Assembly: GCA_963749035.1 (NCBI GenBank) | Contig: CAVVKW010000005.1 | Coordinates: forward strand, 1 to 64,000 | Direction of reading: 5' to 3' | Length of the DNA stretch: 64,000 nt | DNA from: CAVVKW01 sp963749035 | Lineage (GTDB): Bacteria; Verrucomicrobiota; Verrucomicrobiia; Chthoniobacterales; JAATET01 | Shown here: positions 17,573 to 25,924 of the stretch, in pieces | How the letters are laid out: each line of letters opens with the position of its first letter | Position numbering within the stretch: position 1 is the first letter of the stretch | Notes under the pieces: model-generated | Databases searched by the model: none | The model's input: the letters and a program-made list of their open reading frames with translations, nothing else | What the model was told of the DNA's origin: nothing | Program-made: the position numbers and the translations under genes

Positions 17573-18320
17573 ATTCACTCACCCCCGATTCCAGAAAGTC
17601 GTCCGACTCACCGTGGTTGCACTGATGGTTGCAGCCGCCATTCCGCCAGCCAGAATTCTCATTCTGAGAGGCAGCGAAATTGTCGAGTCCGAGCCGACAG
17701 AATTAGTTGCGGAATCCATCTGGCCAATCGCTCCCGAATGGCCGGCTCTTCCGTCCGGCTGGCGCATCGAAGCACATCGAAGGCCCCCAGAAATAATCCT
17801 GCCGGTGAGGTGGAATCGGGATTTCTCGGATCAGACCAATGAGCAACGATGGAGTAACCTAGAGCGGAATGTCCTCGGAACCATTCTGTCTGGATCAGCA
17901 AAGCTCAAGGAGCTTCAAGAGACCAAGCAACCGCTTGCCGGTCTCGCTATGCTGCTGGAGCCAGAGTCGAACGTGGCACCTGACGAACGTAATCCGTGGC
18001 GGGTCGTCCTGTTCACTTCTCTCGATTCGTCCGGAATCGACCAAGCTCTTCAAAATTACGCCGACGGCCGTTTCCCGGACCAGTTCGATCTAGCAGAAAC
18101 GAGGGCGACGCCGATTTTTTGCGACTTCACTCAAAACACGGTGTGGGCCGTCGCAGCAACAAATCGAGACGGAATCGCTCAAGCGTGGGATTGGGCTATT
18201 GAGAGCAATCGTCTGAAAATGGAATTCTCCGGGCGCATCCAGAATGCAGCAACGCAAGAGGAGATTGATAAGATAAAGGGTGAGATCGAAGCGATGCGGG
18301 CGGAGGGCTACGAACTTTGA
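17562..18320 (+). CDS. Membrane-anchored periplasmic hypothetical protein
   Basis: About 252 residues from the ATG at 17562, which overlaps the previous gene by 11 bp; a much earlier start in the same frame would overlap more. One membrane helix lies near residues 13-31, followed by a large soluble domain that is probably extracytoplasmic, ending in a charged coiled-coil-like tail (EEIDKIKGEIEAMRAEG). No conjugation family recognised. It is coupled to the next gene by TTGA. Confidence 0.55.
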   Translation: MHGKFTHPRFQKVVRLTVVALMVAAAIPPARILILRGSEIVESEPTELVAESIWPIAPEWPALPSGWRIEAHRRPPEIILPVRWNRDFSDQTNEQRWSNLERNVLGTILSGSAKLKELQETKQPLAGLAMLLEPESNVAPDERNPWRVVLFTSLDSSGIDQALQNYADGRFPDQFDLAETRATPIFCDFTQNTVWAVAATNRDGIAQAWDWAIESNRLKMEFSGRIQNAATQEEIDKIKGEIEAMRAEGYEL

Positions 18321-18871
18321 AAACGGGTCTAATCTGCGCGTTGACCTTCTCGTGTTCGGCGGGGCTTCTTCTCAGCGGTGATCTCGACGACTTGATCAAC
18401 TTGAAGGCCGCCAAGCTGGCGGAACCCAAGCCCGTCCAACCGACAGTAAAAGCGACGCCTGAACCCACCCCGAACCGTCCGGTCGAAACGGACAAGCGGG
18501 ATCCAATCTCTCGGATGACCGAACAACGAACACAGAAATCCGTCCAGGATCGAAATGTCTCGCCGCTGAAGATCTACGAGACGACGAGCGTTTCAGGCAA
18601 ACTCCCGAACGATGGTGTCGGACTTTTTGTCGAAGGCTCCTTGAAAGCCACCCGCGCGGTAAAGGCCCCCGACGGACGGTTTCAGGTTTATCTCGTCGAT
18701 CCAAAGTCCCATCGGGCGTTCGTCTTACATGGTCAACCTGCCGCAATAGCGAGAGCCTTACTCGATTCTGGGATTGTTCGAGCTACAAAAAATTATCCGC
18801 TCCGCATTGACCGAAAAGCCAAACTCGGCGTCTATTTGGTGACTGCTGTCGCCGGAGCCTTGGACGAGTAG
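18317..18871 (+). CDS. Exported hypothetical protein, end of mobilization operon
   Basis: A 184-residue protein starting at TTG, whose TTGA overlaps the preceding stop. A signal peptide is visible (hydrophobic residues 4-20), followed by a Pro/Lys-rich linker and a C-terminal beta-rich domain. The Pro-rich linker recalls TrbI/VirB10-like envelope-spanning proteins, but the length and domain do not support naming it. It is the last gene before the phosphoesterases. Confidence 0.55.
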   Translation: MKTGLICALTFSCSAGLLLSGDLDDLINLKAAKLAEPKPVQPTVKATPEPTPNRPVETDKRDPISRMTEQRTQKSVQDRNVSPLKIYETTSVSGKLPNDGVGLFVEGSLKATRAVKAPDGRFQVYLVDPKSHRAFVLHGQPAAIARALLDSGIVRATKNYPLRIDRKAKLGVYLVTAVAGALDE

Positions 18872-18919
18872 GCATCTCGAAATCGCGGTCTGCTGAGATT
18901 GATATCGGATCTTCTGAAT

Positions 18920-19801
18920 ATGAATCGGCCTTCTCCTAAAACGACCGAAATGATCGTCGTTATTGGCGACGTTCATCATCTCGTGTGGCTCGCCGTTGAG
19001 GGTTTGGAGCGTATGGAGGCGGAATACGGTCGGCGTATCGATCAGGTTTTCTCAGTCGGCGATTTCGGGTTGTTTCTGCAACCCGAGGATTGGAATTTTC
19101 TCACGGGACCAAAAAAGTATCGACGTCCCGAAGATTGTCCCCAGATCCGGGCGGCGTGGGAACGTTGGCGCTGGCCGATTTCGATCATCGCGGGAAATCA
19201 CGAACCGTTTCACAAATTGAGGAATTGGAACGCGACGCGGTTTGGCGGGAGATTGGGTTACACCAACGCGGGATGGGTGCCTCACGACGTGCGGGGTCTG
19301 CGAGTCGCAGGCTTGAGCGGCATTTTCCAACCCGACGAACTCAAGTTCACGAACGACATCGAGCGTCGCCAGCGCGGGATGCCAAAGCCGACGAATTGGC
19401 CGGAAATGGTCGCTGAATGTGAGCGGGGCCGGATCAGTCCTCGACGGCTCACCTACTTCAAGGAGACTGAACTCGAGAGCGCCCGTTCACTTGCGCCAGC
19501 CCCGCACCTTCTCCTGACCCATGACTGGCCAGTCGCACACGGGGGCATCAATGTGGTGTCCGACCGCCGTCCTGAGCGGGAGATACTCGATGCGCTAACG
19601 CCACAATTTCACTGTTGCGGACACCACCACCGATCAAAACATTTCACCGTCGCGTCGACGGAAGTTTTTGCTCTCAACATCATCGGGAGCGGTCACCAGA
19701 TCAACCCGGGTTGGTCAGTCGCATTCTCATGGGACAGCGAAACTTTAATTCCGTTAGGCGTTTGGCCGGAGGGCCCGGTGGGTGGTGGCGATGAGGGTTG
19801 A
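18920..19801 (+). CDS. Calcineurin-like metallophosphoesterase
   Basis: About 293 residues from the ATG at 18920 (TTG 18899 and ATG 18950 are alternatives). The full metal-site series is present: GDVHH, GDFG, GNHE, a His in LLLTHDWP and GHHHRS. Such enzymes cleave phosphodiesters of nucleotides or nucleic acids; the substrate here is unknown. The 3' end overlaps the converging second phosphoesterase by 48 bp. Confidence 0.8.
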   Translation: MNRPSPKTTEMIVVIGDVHHLVWLAVEGLERMEAEYGRRIDQVFSVGDFGLFLQPEDWNFLTGPKKYRRPEDCPQIRAAWERWRWPISIIAGNHEPFHKLRNWNATRFGGRLGYTNAGWVPHDVRGLRVAGLSGIFQPDELKFTNDIERRQRGMPKPTNWPEMVAECERGRISPRRLTYFKETELESARSLAPAPHLLLTHDWPVAHGGINVVSDRRPEREILDALTPQFHCCGHHHRSKHFTVASTEVFALNIIGSGHQINPGWSVAFSWDSETLIPLGVWPEGPVGGGDEG

Positions 19802-20473
19802 CCACTCCTCTTCGCCTGAATACCAAGTCGCCAGCTGTTTCTGCGTGTCGATCACGATGCGATCGGGAATCAACGGGTCCGCTCCAACGCCGGGATTAAG
19901 AACAACGACCCAGCGATGGAGAAACGAGAAGCTTTTCTCGCGAGGCAGGTCATGGAGGTGACCGCAGAGGAAGAGGTCGGGCTGGTAATCGCCCATCAGC
20001 TGTGACACGGAAACCGCTTTGCTCATATCGCCGGGAGGCTCGTGGTGAAGCACCAACCACCACGAGTTGTCAATGTCGGCGGTAGTCCTCCCCTCTATCC
20101 ACGCGTCGACGGTCGACTCTGGGGTTGAAAACCCGAAGATAAAAGGAAGGCAGGTCACCACAACTTCGCCGACGATCCGAGTTTCAAGGTCGACGGTGAT
20201 GTTTTCGGGATTTTGGCGTTTCCAGATATCCAGATACTCATCCAGATCGTGGTTGCCCGAGCAGATCGCCACCGGGGTCGGGAGGGCACCGAGCCAACGC
20301 GCAATGAAGGCGGCTTGATCGGGAGGATCGGGCAGCGGGTCGGCTTCAGCCGAGCCCTGCAAACTCATCAGGTCGCCGGTAACGCAGATCAGGTCGAACT
20401 CCGACGCGTGAGCCGCGACCCATTCGAACCACGGTTTGACCATGTGGAGATCGCTGACGTGGAGAATTTTCAC
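19754..20473 (-). CDS. Calcineurin-like metallophosphoesterase, convergent
   Basis: About 239 residues from GTG at 20473, which gives the standard start KILHVSDLH; the upstream TTG at 20521 adds unlikely residues. Motifs: SDLH, GDLMS, SGNHD, LHHEP and GHLHD. It is distinct in sequence from its convergent neighbour, so this is not a recent duplication. The role may be DNA or nucleotide processing. Confidence 0.8.
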   Translation of the reverse strand: MKILHVSDLHMVKPWFEWVAAHASEFDLICVTGDLMSLQGSAEADPLPDPPDQAAFIARWLGALPTPVAICSGNHDLDEYLDIWKRQNPENITVDLETRIVGEVVVTCLPFIFGFSTPESTVDAWIEGRTTADIDNSWWLVLHHEPPGDMSKAVSVSQLMGDYQPDLFLCGHLHDLPREKSFSFLHRWVVVLNPGVGADPLIPDRIVIDTQKQLATWYSGEEEWSTLIATTHRALRPNA

Positions 20474-20539
20474 GCCGATCTTATAGGAATCTAGCCGACC
20501 CGAATCGAGATCAAACCGCAACGGCGCGTTTCGATGCCC

Positions 20540-20608
20540 TTAAGTCAGAAATATGCGCGGAATGATTGTTTCACCCGCCGTTAAGTCAGGTTTATGCGCG
20601 TAACTCGA
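20540..20608 (+). repeat. Direct repeats around TTAAGTCAG...TATGCGCG
   Basis: TTAAGTCAGAAATATGCGCG (from 20540) and TTAAGTCAGGTTTATGCGCG (from 20582) are 42 bp apart, between the phosphoesterase start and the small gene at 20686. They resemble, in inverse orientation, the motif at 20993, 21127 and 21653. Confidence 0.5.
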
Positions 20609-20685
20609 CCGCCTGAAGGTCCGGTAAGCGAGAATTGTGCAATCTGTCGCCACGACACTCCCGGAATGGTAAATTATGTCGACGA

Positions 20686-20970
20686 ATGAAAAGAGGTTGG
20701 ACATTTGAGGAATGGATGGCTGGACGCGCTGCTCGACGGCGCGTGTGCAACCTGATTTCGGAAAAGGAGTGTGGCCGGACGACCTCATCCGATGACGCCC
20801 AGCTGCGCGCTGCCTTCGGCGGGAGAAGGAACAAGCCATTCGCGACCTTAGAAGAACTCGAACTGATCGAGGAGCAATACAAGGAATTCGCAACCAGCCC
20901 GGCGCAGATTCAGGCGCTTGAGTGGACTTCGGCGCAGCCCGTTGCAGGAATCGTCGAATCGGACGCGTAA
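20686..20970 (+). CDS. Small hypothetical protein
   Basis: A 94-residue charged protein from ATG 20686 (KRGWTFEEWMAGRAARRR at the start, helical throughout). No family recognised. It may be genuine but lies in a repeat-rich, poorly coding stretch. Confidence 0.4.
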   Translation: MKRGWTFEEWMAGRAARRRVCNLISEKECGRTTSSDDAQLRAAFGGRRNKPFATLEELELIEEQYKEFATSPAQIQALEWTSAQPVAGIVESDA

Positions 20971-20992
20971 ATCCCTGATGGCCAGAGTTTAG

Positions 20993-21678
20993 CAATTCCG
21001 CGCTTCATACCTACACCCAGCCGAATGGCTAGTGTCGACCAACACTCAGTCGGGCGGGGCGTCCGGTTACCGGTGTGGCGGACAACTTTTTTGGGGTAAG
21101 ACGACGCTTTTCTGGATGCGGATCGACAATTCCGCGCTTTTAACCTACACCGGGGAATGACCAGCGACGGGCAGGCCCGGATCCGGTTCAAGCAGGCAGC
21201 AGCCGAGCATTTCAACGCGCGCGCCAGCAAGGCGGACCTTAGTCGTTATCTGTTTTTGCGAGATAGCAGTGGAAGCTTCGGCGGAGTCATCCCTGACGAG
21301 TATCAGCCGTATTTTCCGGAGCTATCGTCGGAGGAAATCGTCTCCCTCCCTGAGAATGCCGCGACTTGGTAGGTGCGCTGCATTCTGGCAACACTAGACC
21401 CGCGCGAAACACTGGATCGTAGATCTCCCTCAGCTTCTAACGTGTCGTCATCGGGCAAGCATGCCCGTCGCTTCAAGGTCGCCTTGCAAAAACTGATCTC
21501 GCGGAACCATTTCGCGCTTTATCCCGATACCCCCTTTCAGCTCGTTACGTTGGCGTTGATCGGGGGGTTCTCTCGGCAAAAACCGTAGAGCCATCCGCGC
21601 AATTTACGCTTCCAACTCTCTTCCGGCATGCCCACGGACAGGAGGTAGCGGTCCATTTCGCGCCTTAAACCTACACTC
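20993..21678 (+). repeat. Three-copy motif CAATTCCGCGCTTNNAACCTACACC
   Basis: Copies begin at 20993, 21127 and 21653, with a shorter relative at 21507. Each is about 25 bp and ends in CCTACAC. The first two are followed within about 8 bp by GAATG, so the motif may be a promoter or leader element duplicated with now-degenerate small genes. Other contents of the gap are a hairpin with T6 tail (21061-21092) and a CGGGC/GCCCG hairpin near 21455. Confidence 0.5.
21157..21372 (+). CDS. Small hypothetical protein
   Basis: A 71-residue protein from ATG 21157, directly after a copy of the CCTACACC motif. The sequence is plausible as protein (SRYLFLRDSSGSFGGVIPDE) but matches no family I know. The open frame that follows to 21588 is not convincing. 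Confidence 0.35.
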   Translation: MTSDGQARIRFKQAAAEHFNARASKADLSRYLFLRDSSGSFGGVIPDEYQPYFPELSSEEIVSLPENAATW

Positions 21679-21749
21679 TTGGTGTCGCGGGGGGGTAACG
21701 TAACTCGTTCTCATTGACCGCTCGTGGGTGGTGAGGACGGGTGCCTTGG

Positions 21750-22211
21750 GGGGGAGACCCAATGTCGCAGAGCCGTCATTCGGTTTCCCCCGCTCCTACT
21801 CCGCTGCGCTGCGTGCGGAGGCTCCCCATCCGTGCGGGGACACCCCGCAACGCCCCGAAAGTGCGGCTCCGCCGTGAATCGACACGCTCCCCTGCAGCGG
21901 CCAGACTGGCTCCGGTCGCGACAGAGCTCGCGATCCTCACCAGACTGACCGCTGCTCCCGAGAAGTGCCACACACTGCTCCGGTGACCACCGGCCCGATT
22001 ACAGGCACGGCGGCTATCCTCACAGAGTGTGGTTAACAGGCTTTCGCGGCGTCGAAGTCAAGGGTGCGCAAATCCGGCATAAACGGCCTTCTCCCCATCG
22101 TCAGAGCACGATGGGTCCCCTCCATTTATTCCGTTTTGCCGGTCGCAGAGCCGACCGCCCTTGACTGCGACGCCGCTACAGCCCGCAAAACGCTATCGTC
22201 GTTTTGCTCTG
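21750..22211 (+). ncRNA. Candidate structured RNA or ssDNA: hairpin array with four identical CAGAGC loops
   Basis: Hairpin 1 (21750-21791) is an 18-position stem with two mismatches. Hairpin 3 (21895-21954) has 6-, 4- and 8-bp helices separated by symmetric 4x4 and 5x5 internal loops. An 18-bp stem with one mismatch (22046-22064/22158-22176) closes a three-way junction with arms 22077-22086/22131-22139 and 22140-22157, the first arm enclosing hairpin 22094-22115. All four apical loops (21768, 21922, 22102, 22146) read CAGAGC, while the stems differ. Perfect hairpins also occur at 21833-21849 and 22184-22207. GCTCTG, the complement of the loops, is at 22206-22211, 13 nt before the DUF6573-like start. 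Different stems with a fixed loop indicate selection on structure. The strand and function are unproven. Confidence 0.6.
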
Positions 22212-22224
22212 ATTGAAAATTGCT

Positions 22225-22650
22225 ATGAGCAAATTCCAATCAGATCAAAACAACGCGAACAATAATCCATTCGGTGAAATCATCTATCGATACACCCGCT
22301 CCCAAGCGATAACGGACGGGGAGTTAGTCGATGTCAGCGCCCACGCGCGGCGGCTTGGCTTTCGCTTCCCAGTCGCGATAACACGGAGCGTTTGGGCTGC
22401 GATAGAGACAATTCCGAAACGGTTCAGCTGCGAGGACATCACCGGGAGAACTCACGATGTTCTTTGGATGGCAAGCCTAGCGGCCCGCAATGCCGACGCC
22501 GGGCAATCACGCATTCCGTTTCAGGTCATTTTGCACTCGACCGCTGAACCTCCGAATCGGCGCGTCCATACCAAGACATACTTCCTCGACATTGGTCCCG
22601 GCGATGAAGCCGAACCCGTTATTACTATTGGATCCCGGACGTGTTTTTAG
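22225..22650 (+). CDS. DUF6573-like plasmid-associated protein
   Basis: About 141 residues from ATG 22225 (TTG 22213 possible). The segment FGEIIYRYTRSQAITDG followed by LVDVSAHARRLGFRFPVAITRSVW is the pattern I know from DUF6573 proteins, which are common on conjugative plasmids and ICEs and of unknown function. It lies directly behind the structured hairpin array, so that array may be its leader or promoter. Confidence 0.7.
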   Translation: MSKFQSDQNNANNNPFGEIIYRYTRSQAITDGELVDVSAHARRLGFRFPVAITRSVWAAIETIPKRFSCEDITGRTHDVLWMASLAARNADAGQSRIPFQVILHSTAEPPNRRVHTKTYFLDIGPGDEAEPVITIGSRTCF

Positions 22651-22687
22651 TAAACTGTTAATGGTTAGATAGATATAAATAAACTCC

Positions 22688-22706
22688 GCTACAATAGCAA
22701 ACAATT
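22688..22706 (+). promoter_or_regulatory. Shared promoter-like motif, copy 2
   Basis: GCTACAATAGCAAACAATT matches 8708-8726 at 18 of 19 positions and ends 2 bp before the ATG at 22709. It contains TACAAT as a -10-like box. If it is a promoter here the transcript would be nearly leaderless; alternatively it is an operator. Confidence 0.45.
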
Positions 22707-22708
22707 CT

Positions 22709-22921
22709 ATGAAGATGATTTTTAACGTTTTATACGGTGCTCTCGTCTCCGGTGGGACTTGGTTCCTGATTCAAACGTCGCCGTTGAACTTTATGTTTTC
22801 CGCCGACCGCGATTCCGAAGGTTCACGTGAGCCGCTACAGATATTGCAATCCCGGGTCGACATGCACCGCGAAGGGATTGCCGACGCTATCGACAATCTT
22901 CAACAGCAATTTGGACGATGA
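22709..22921 (+). CDS. Small membrane-anchored protein
   Basis: A 70-residue protein with one hydrophobic segment at residues about 5-28 and a charged helical tail. It overlaps the next gene by ATGA. Unknown function. Confidence 0.55.
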   Translation: MKMIFNVLYGALVSGGTWFLIQTSPLNFMFSADRDSEGSREPLQILQSRVDMHREGIADAIDNLQQQFGR

Positions 22922-23430
22922 GCGCGCCCGACGACTTTACGGCTTCAAGCGCCGGAACCGGCCACTCGGCGCTGCGAGAATTGGTCGCGCAAGAGCGAGC
23001 GGGGAAAGCGTTTCGCGAAGAAGCTCGTACCGCTCTGCGCGACGCCAGCCCGCTTCTTGAGCGAACGCTCCGAGAAAATTGGGATACAGGGCAAGGGACG
23101 CGCTTGCGCCAAATCCTATGGAGCCTCTACAATGGAAGTGGATTGCTTCCGCTGGGCTACTCCCTATCTGGGTTCGACACCGACCTCGCCCGCGCAATCG
23201 GTGCTGCAATCAACGGGCGCTTGGCGCTGGGAGCCGATGTAGAGGATACGATCAAACACCTTTTGGAGAAAGCCGGAGAGTTCGGACGATTCGCTGAGGC
23301 GATGGACCAGACCCCCGAACCGCATGTGGTCATTTACCCGCCTTCGTCGGTGAGTCCGGATTCCTTTCGGGATCTTGCCGCATCGATTGAGGCAAGGGCG
23401 GAATTCCAAAGGAGCCCTTGCGGAGCGTGA
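22918..23430 (+). CDS. Hypothetical protein
   Basis: A 170-residue soluble, mainly helical protein, coupled to the small membrane protein upstream (ATGA overlap) and 17 bp before the kinase-like gene. No family or catalytic motif recognised. The three genes probably form one transcript. Confidence 0.55.
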   Translation: MSAPDDFTASSAGTGHSALRELVAQERAGKAFREEARTALRDASPLLERTLRENWDTGQGTRLRQILWSLYNGSGLLPLGYSLSGFDTDLARAIGAAINGRLALGADVEDTIKHLLEKAGEFGRFAEAMDQTPEPHVVIYPPSSVSPDSFRDLAASIEARAEFQRSPCGA

Positions 23431-23447
23431 GCGAGGAGAGTAACTGA

Positions 23448-24260
23448 ATGGGTGTGAAGACTGAATGGACGACCCCATCGAACCAACCCGAGCTGACGGA
23501 GCGGGCAATCATTCTCGATCACATCCAAGCCCTCGAAGATTCCTGCCCCGAGAACCGGGACTTTGGAAGAGTTTTACGGCGATTGGGAGGGATTCCTGAT
23601 GGACGTGCGAGCGACGATCAAAAGACCGTTCGTGAGGGCTGGCAGCAGGCACTCCGGTCATTTGGCGAATTTGTAGAGAGCGGCGAACGCCTCTCCGTAT
23701 TCTACGCTCTCGAGCGAGCGGAACACGTTGGTCAAGAACACGAGATTTTTTATCACCCCGATCAGTCTGATCGCACCTTCAAGGTAACTCTCAACGGCTG
23801 CTACGGGTGCGAGTTGAGATTCTGCCCCGCCGATCCAGAACTTGAAGAGCGATACTTTCATCCGGAAGTGTCAATCGATCCACGAACATATCTGGCGCGT
23901 TGGATGATCTTGAACAGCCTCTTAGGCTTTCGGACCCGGCTTGAAGGTTTTCTTGCACCAATACCACCTCGGCGGGAACTCCGGATCTGCGTCAGCCAGC
24001 CTTTGCTCCCCCCCGGCAGACCGACTGAGTCGCAAATTGCTGGTTATATGGAGCGCTATGGGTTCGGGAAAATCGGTCGTGATTCGTTTTTCAACTACCA
24101 GAGCCGTCTCGTTCTTGGCGATCTATCGCCCCGCAACGCGAGACTGGTGGATGGAGTCCTCCATCCATTTGACGCGATACCGATTCAGGTGAGCGAAAAA
24201 GTTACCGACTGGATACTCAAACGGATGGGAATCACTCGCCACCAACTTGGCGATGCCTGA
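23448..24260 (+). CDS. Polyvalent-protein kinase-like domain protein
   Basis: A 270-residue protein. Its second half follows the layout of the Ser/Thr/Tyr kinase-like domain described in polyvalent proteins of phages and conjugative elements: RTYLARWMILNSLLGFRTR, then LRICVSQPLLPPGRPT, then a catalytic-loop-like LVLGDLSPRNARLVDG and HPFDAIPI. The normal HRD is replaced by LGDLSPRN. Polyvalent proteins are often delivered with incoming DNA to protect it. The assignment is by memory of motifs, so moderate. Confidence 0.55.
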   Translation: MGVKTEWTTPSNQPELTERAIILDHIQALEDSCPENRDFGRVLRRLGGIPDGRASDDQKTVREGWQQALRSFGEFVESGERLSVFYALERAEHVGQEHEIFYHPDQSDRTFKVTLNGCYGCELRFCPADPELEERYFHPEVSIDPRTYLARWMILNSLLGFRTRLEGFLAPIPPRRELRICVSQPLLPPGRPTESQIAGYMERYGFGKIGRDSFFNYQSRLVLGDLSPRNARLVDGVLHPFDAIPIQVSEKVTDWILKRMGITRHQLGDA

Positions 24261-24327
24261 CGCTCGGGCGTGATCGCAGTAGCTCCGCCGTTGGCCGCCG
24301 TGTAAGGAAAAGCCGCTGCTTACGTTT

Positions 24328-25221
24328 ATGAAAATACTCTTCACCGCTGATCTTCATTTGAACGTAGGTGCGAGGAGCTCGGCAACCGGTCTTTCTGCAA
24401 TTGAGGGCCTTGCGGCGGCCATTGCTGAGGAAAACCCCGCTGCCGTTGTGATCGCAGGGGACATCGGAATTCCAAAAAAAGCTCACGAGCATGTCGTCGC
24501 GATCCGGAGCGTCGTGGGAGACCGTCCGCTCGCCATTGCTCTCGGCAATCACGATTTTTGGTTAGACAGCGTGGCTCTGTCGCAGTTTTCGAGTCTCGAT
24601 CAAATTGTTACGAGATATTGGCGAGACCCCATTCGCGACGTGGGCGCTGTGCTCTCGGACCGGGAAAACATGGACCTTGGCAAATTTGCGGTCGTCGGCA
24701 GTTACGGGCATTTCGATCTCGGCCTAGCGGAACCCGGCTTGAAGGTTCAGGGAGTGGAAGTCACTGAAGAAATTTATCTGACTGGCGGAATGAACGGAAT
24801 CTTCTGGAACGATTTTCGCTGGATTCCCAACTGCGCGACCAGCATTTGCGCCGAAGCCCGCGAACAGGCCGCTGGAATTGCAACACGGATCGACGCTGCA
24901 ATTACGAGTGGAAAGCGAGTCCTCGTAGCCGTCCACACCTGCCCTTGGCGGCAGCTAAACGGGCATCCGCTCAGCGGCGACGAACGCGATATTCTCTCAG
25001 CATATTCGGGGAATTCCTTGGTCGGGACAGAACTGACCAGACGGATGAACCATCTCGCTCTCGTCGTGTGCGGCCACACCCATATGATGGTCCGAGAAAA
25101 AAATGTGAACGGCATTCTGTCCCTCAATCTTGGGGCCGACTACGGTGAATTCTGCGGCATTGTTTACGAAACCGACAACTGCGGTATCAGATGGATCGGA
25201 CAACTAAGCGGCGGCGTTTAG
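24328..25221 (+). CDS. Calcineurin-like metallophosphoesterase
   Basis: A 297-residue protein beginning KILFTADLHLN, with AGDIGI, LGNHDFW, AVHTCPW and CGHTHM, the complete phosphoesterase metal-site set. It is the third such enzyme in the element and not closely similar to the other two. It stands alone behind the kinase-like gene. Confidence 0.8.
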   Translation: MKILFTADLHLNVGARSSATGLSAIEGLAAAIAEENPAAVVIAGDIGIPKKAHEHVVAIRSVVGDRPLAIALGNHDFWLDSVALSQFSSLDQIVTRYWRDPIRDVGAVLSDRENMDLGKFAVVGSYGHFDLGLAEPGLKVQGVEVTEEIYLTGGMNGIFWNDFRWIPNCATSICAEAREQAAGIATRIDAAITSGKRVLVAVHTCPWRQLNGHPLSGDERDILSAYSGNSLVGTELTRRMNHLALVVCGHTHMMVREKNVNGILSLNLGADYGEFCGIVYETDNCGIRWIGQLSGGV

Positions 25222-25327
25222 ACCGATGAAAAACTGAGTCCGGGGGATGACCTCGACCAGAGAATGTGACCGTTTGTAGACATTGAAGCCAAGCGCGACG
25301 CTCAGCATTGTATTCGAATGCAAAAAT

Positions 25328-25546
25328 ATGACTGCACGGCACGGACAAGTCGCGTTTTACTCCCAAGGCGAGGTCCGCATGTCGTTTGGTGCTTCAATCA
25401 CTTCGGCCATAGTTGGTGTTTTTCAGAGTCTTGAGCAGGCAGTCAACGAGCTTGAGAAAGCATTGGACTTGGAGATTAGTCGCGACCGTTTTGAGCAAGA
25501 AAACAGCAATCGTGAGGAATCCAGTGGTCGCGGGATGAACATGTAG
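25328..25546 (+). CDS. Small hypothetical protein
   Basis: About 72 residues from ATG 25328 (TTG 25283 possible). A Gly/Ser-containing helix (SFGASITSAIVGVFQSLEQA) is followed by a charged coiled-coil-like tail. Unknown function; modest coding support. Confidence 0.4.
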   Translation: MTARHGQVAFYSQGEVRMSFGASITSAIVGVFQSLEQAVNELEKALDLEISRDRFEQENSNREESSGRGMNM

Positions 25547-25924
25547 CTAGAAGCGGCGCACATTATCGCGAAGGTGCTATTACTGAGTATACGGAAAAAG
25601 GGTCGCATTGGGGCATTTTTGCAGATTGCCTCGCGGGTGTCGATTCTCGCTTCGCACGCCTGCGTCTCCTTACCTCCCCGTCAAGAAAATCCGCACGCAT
25701 GACTTGGCAGTTCATCCCTTTTTTGTCTGTTCTCCAGTTCGCGTCTTGCTTTGTAATCCAGCGTTGCGGGGCAAAGGAGGCATGGTGCGGAACTTCCTTG
25801 AGAAGTGGTCCTACCGCCTGTGTGCAGGCTGGCGCATTCATAGTGCGAGGGCGGGAGAATCTGACACTCCAATTCGGCAGTTTTTCCTCTCGGGAAGAGA
25901 TGGTCTAGAGTAGGTATTTCAGAA
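25547..25924. other. Gene-free stretch before the five-gene cluster
   Basis: I see no convincing gene or hairpin here. It should hold the promoter of the downstream cluster, but no clear -35/-10 pair stands out. Confidence 0.4.

Noticed and set aside
21373..21588. A 71-residue frame directly after the small gene at 21157
   Set aside because: Random-looking composition, and it contains a copy of the repeated motif; not convincing as a gene.
21750..22211. Integron attC sites
   Set aside because: The hairpins lack the RYYYAAC/GTTRRRY core pairs and no integron integrase is in the window.
21750..22211. Retron msr-msd RNA
   Set aside because: No reverse transcriptase gene is encoded anywhere in the window.
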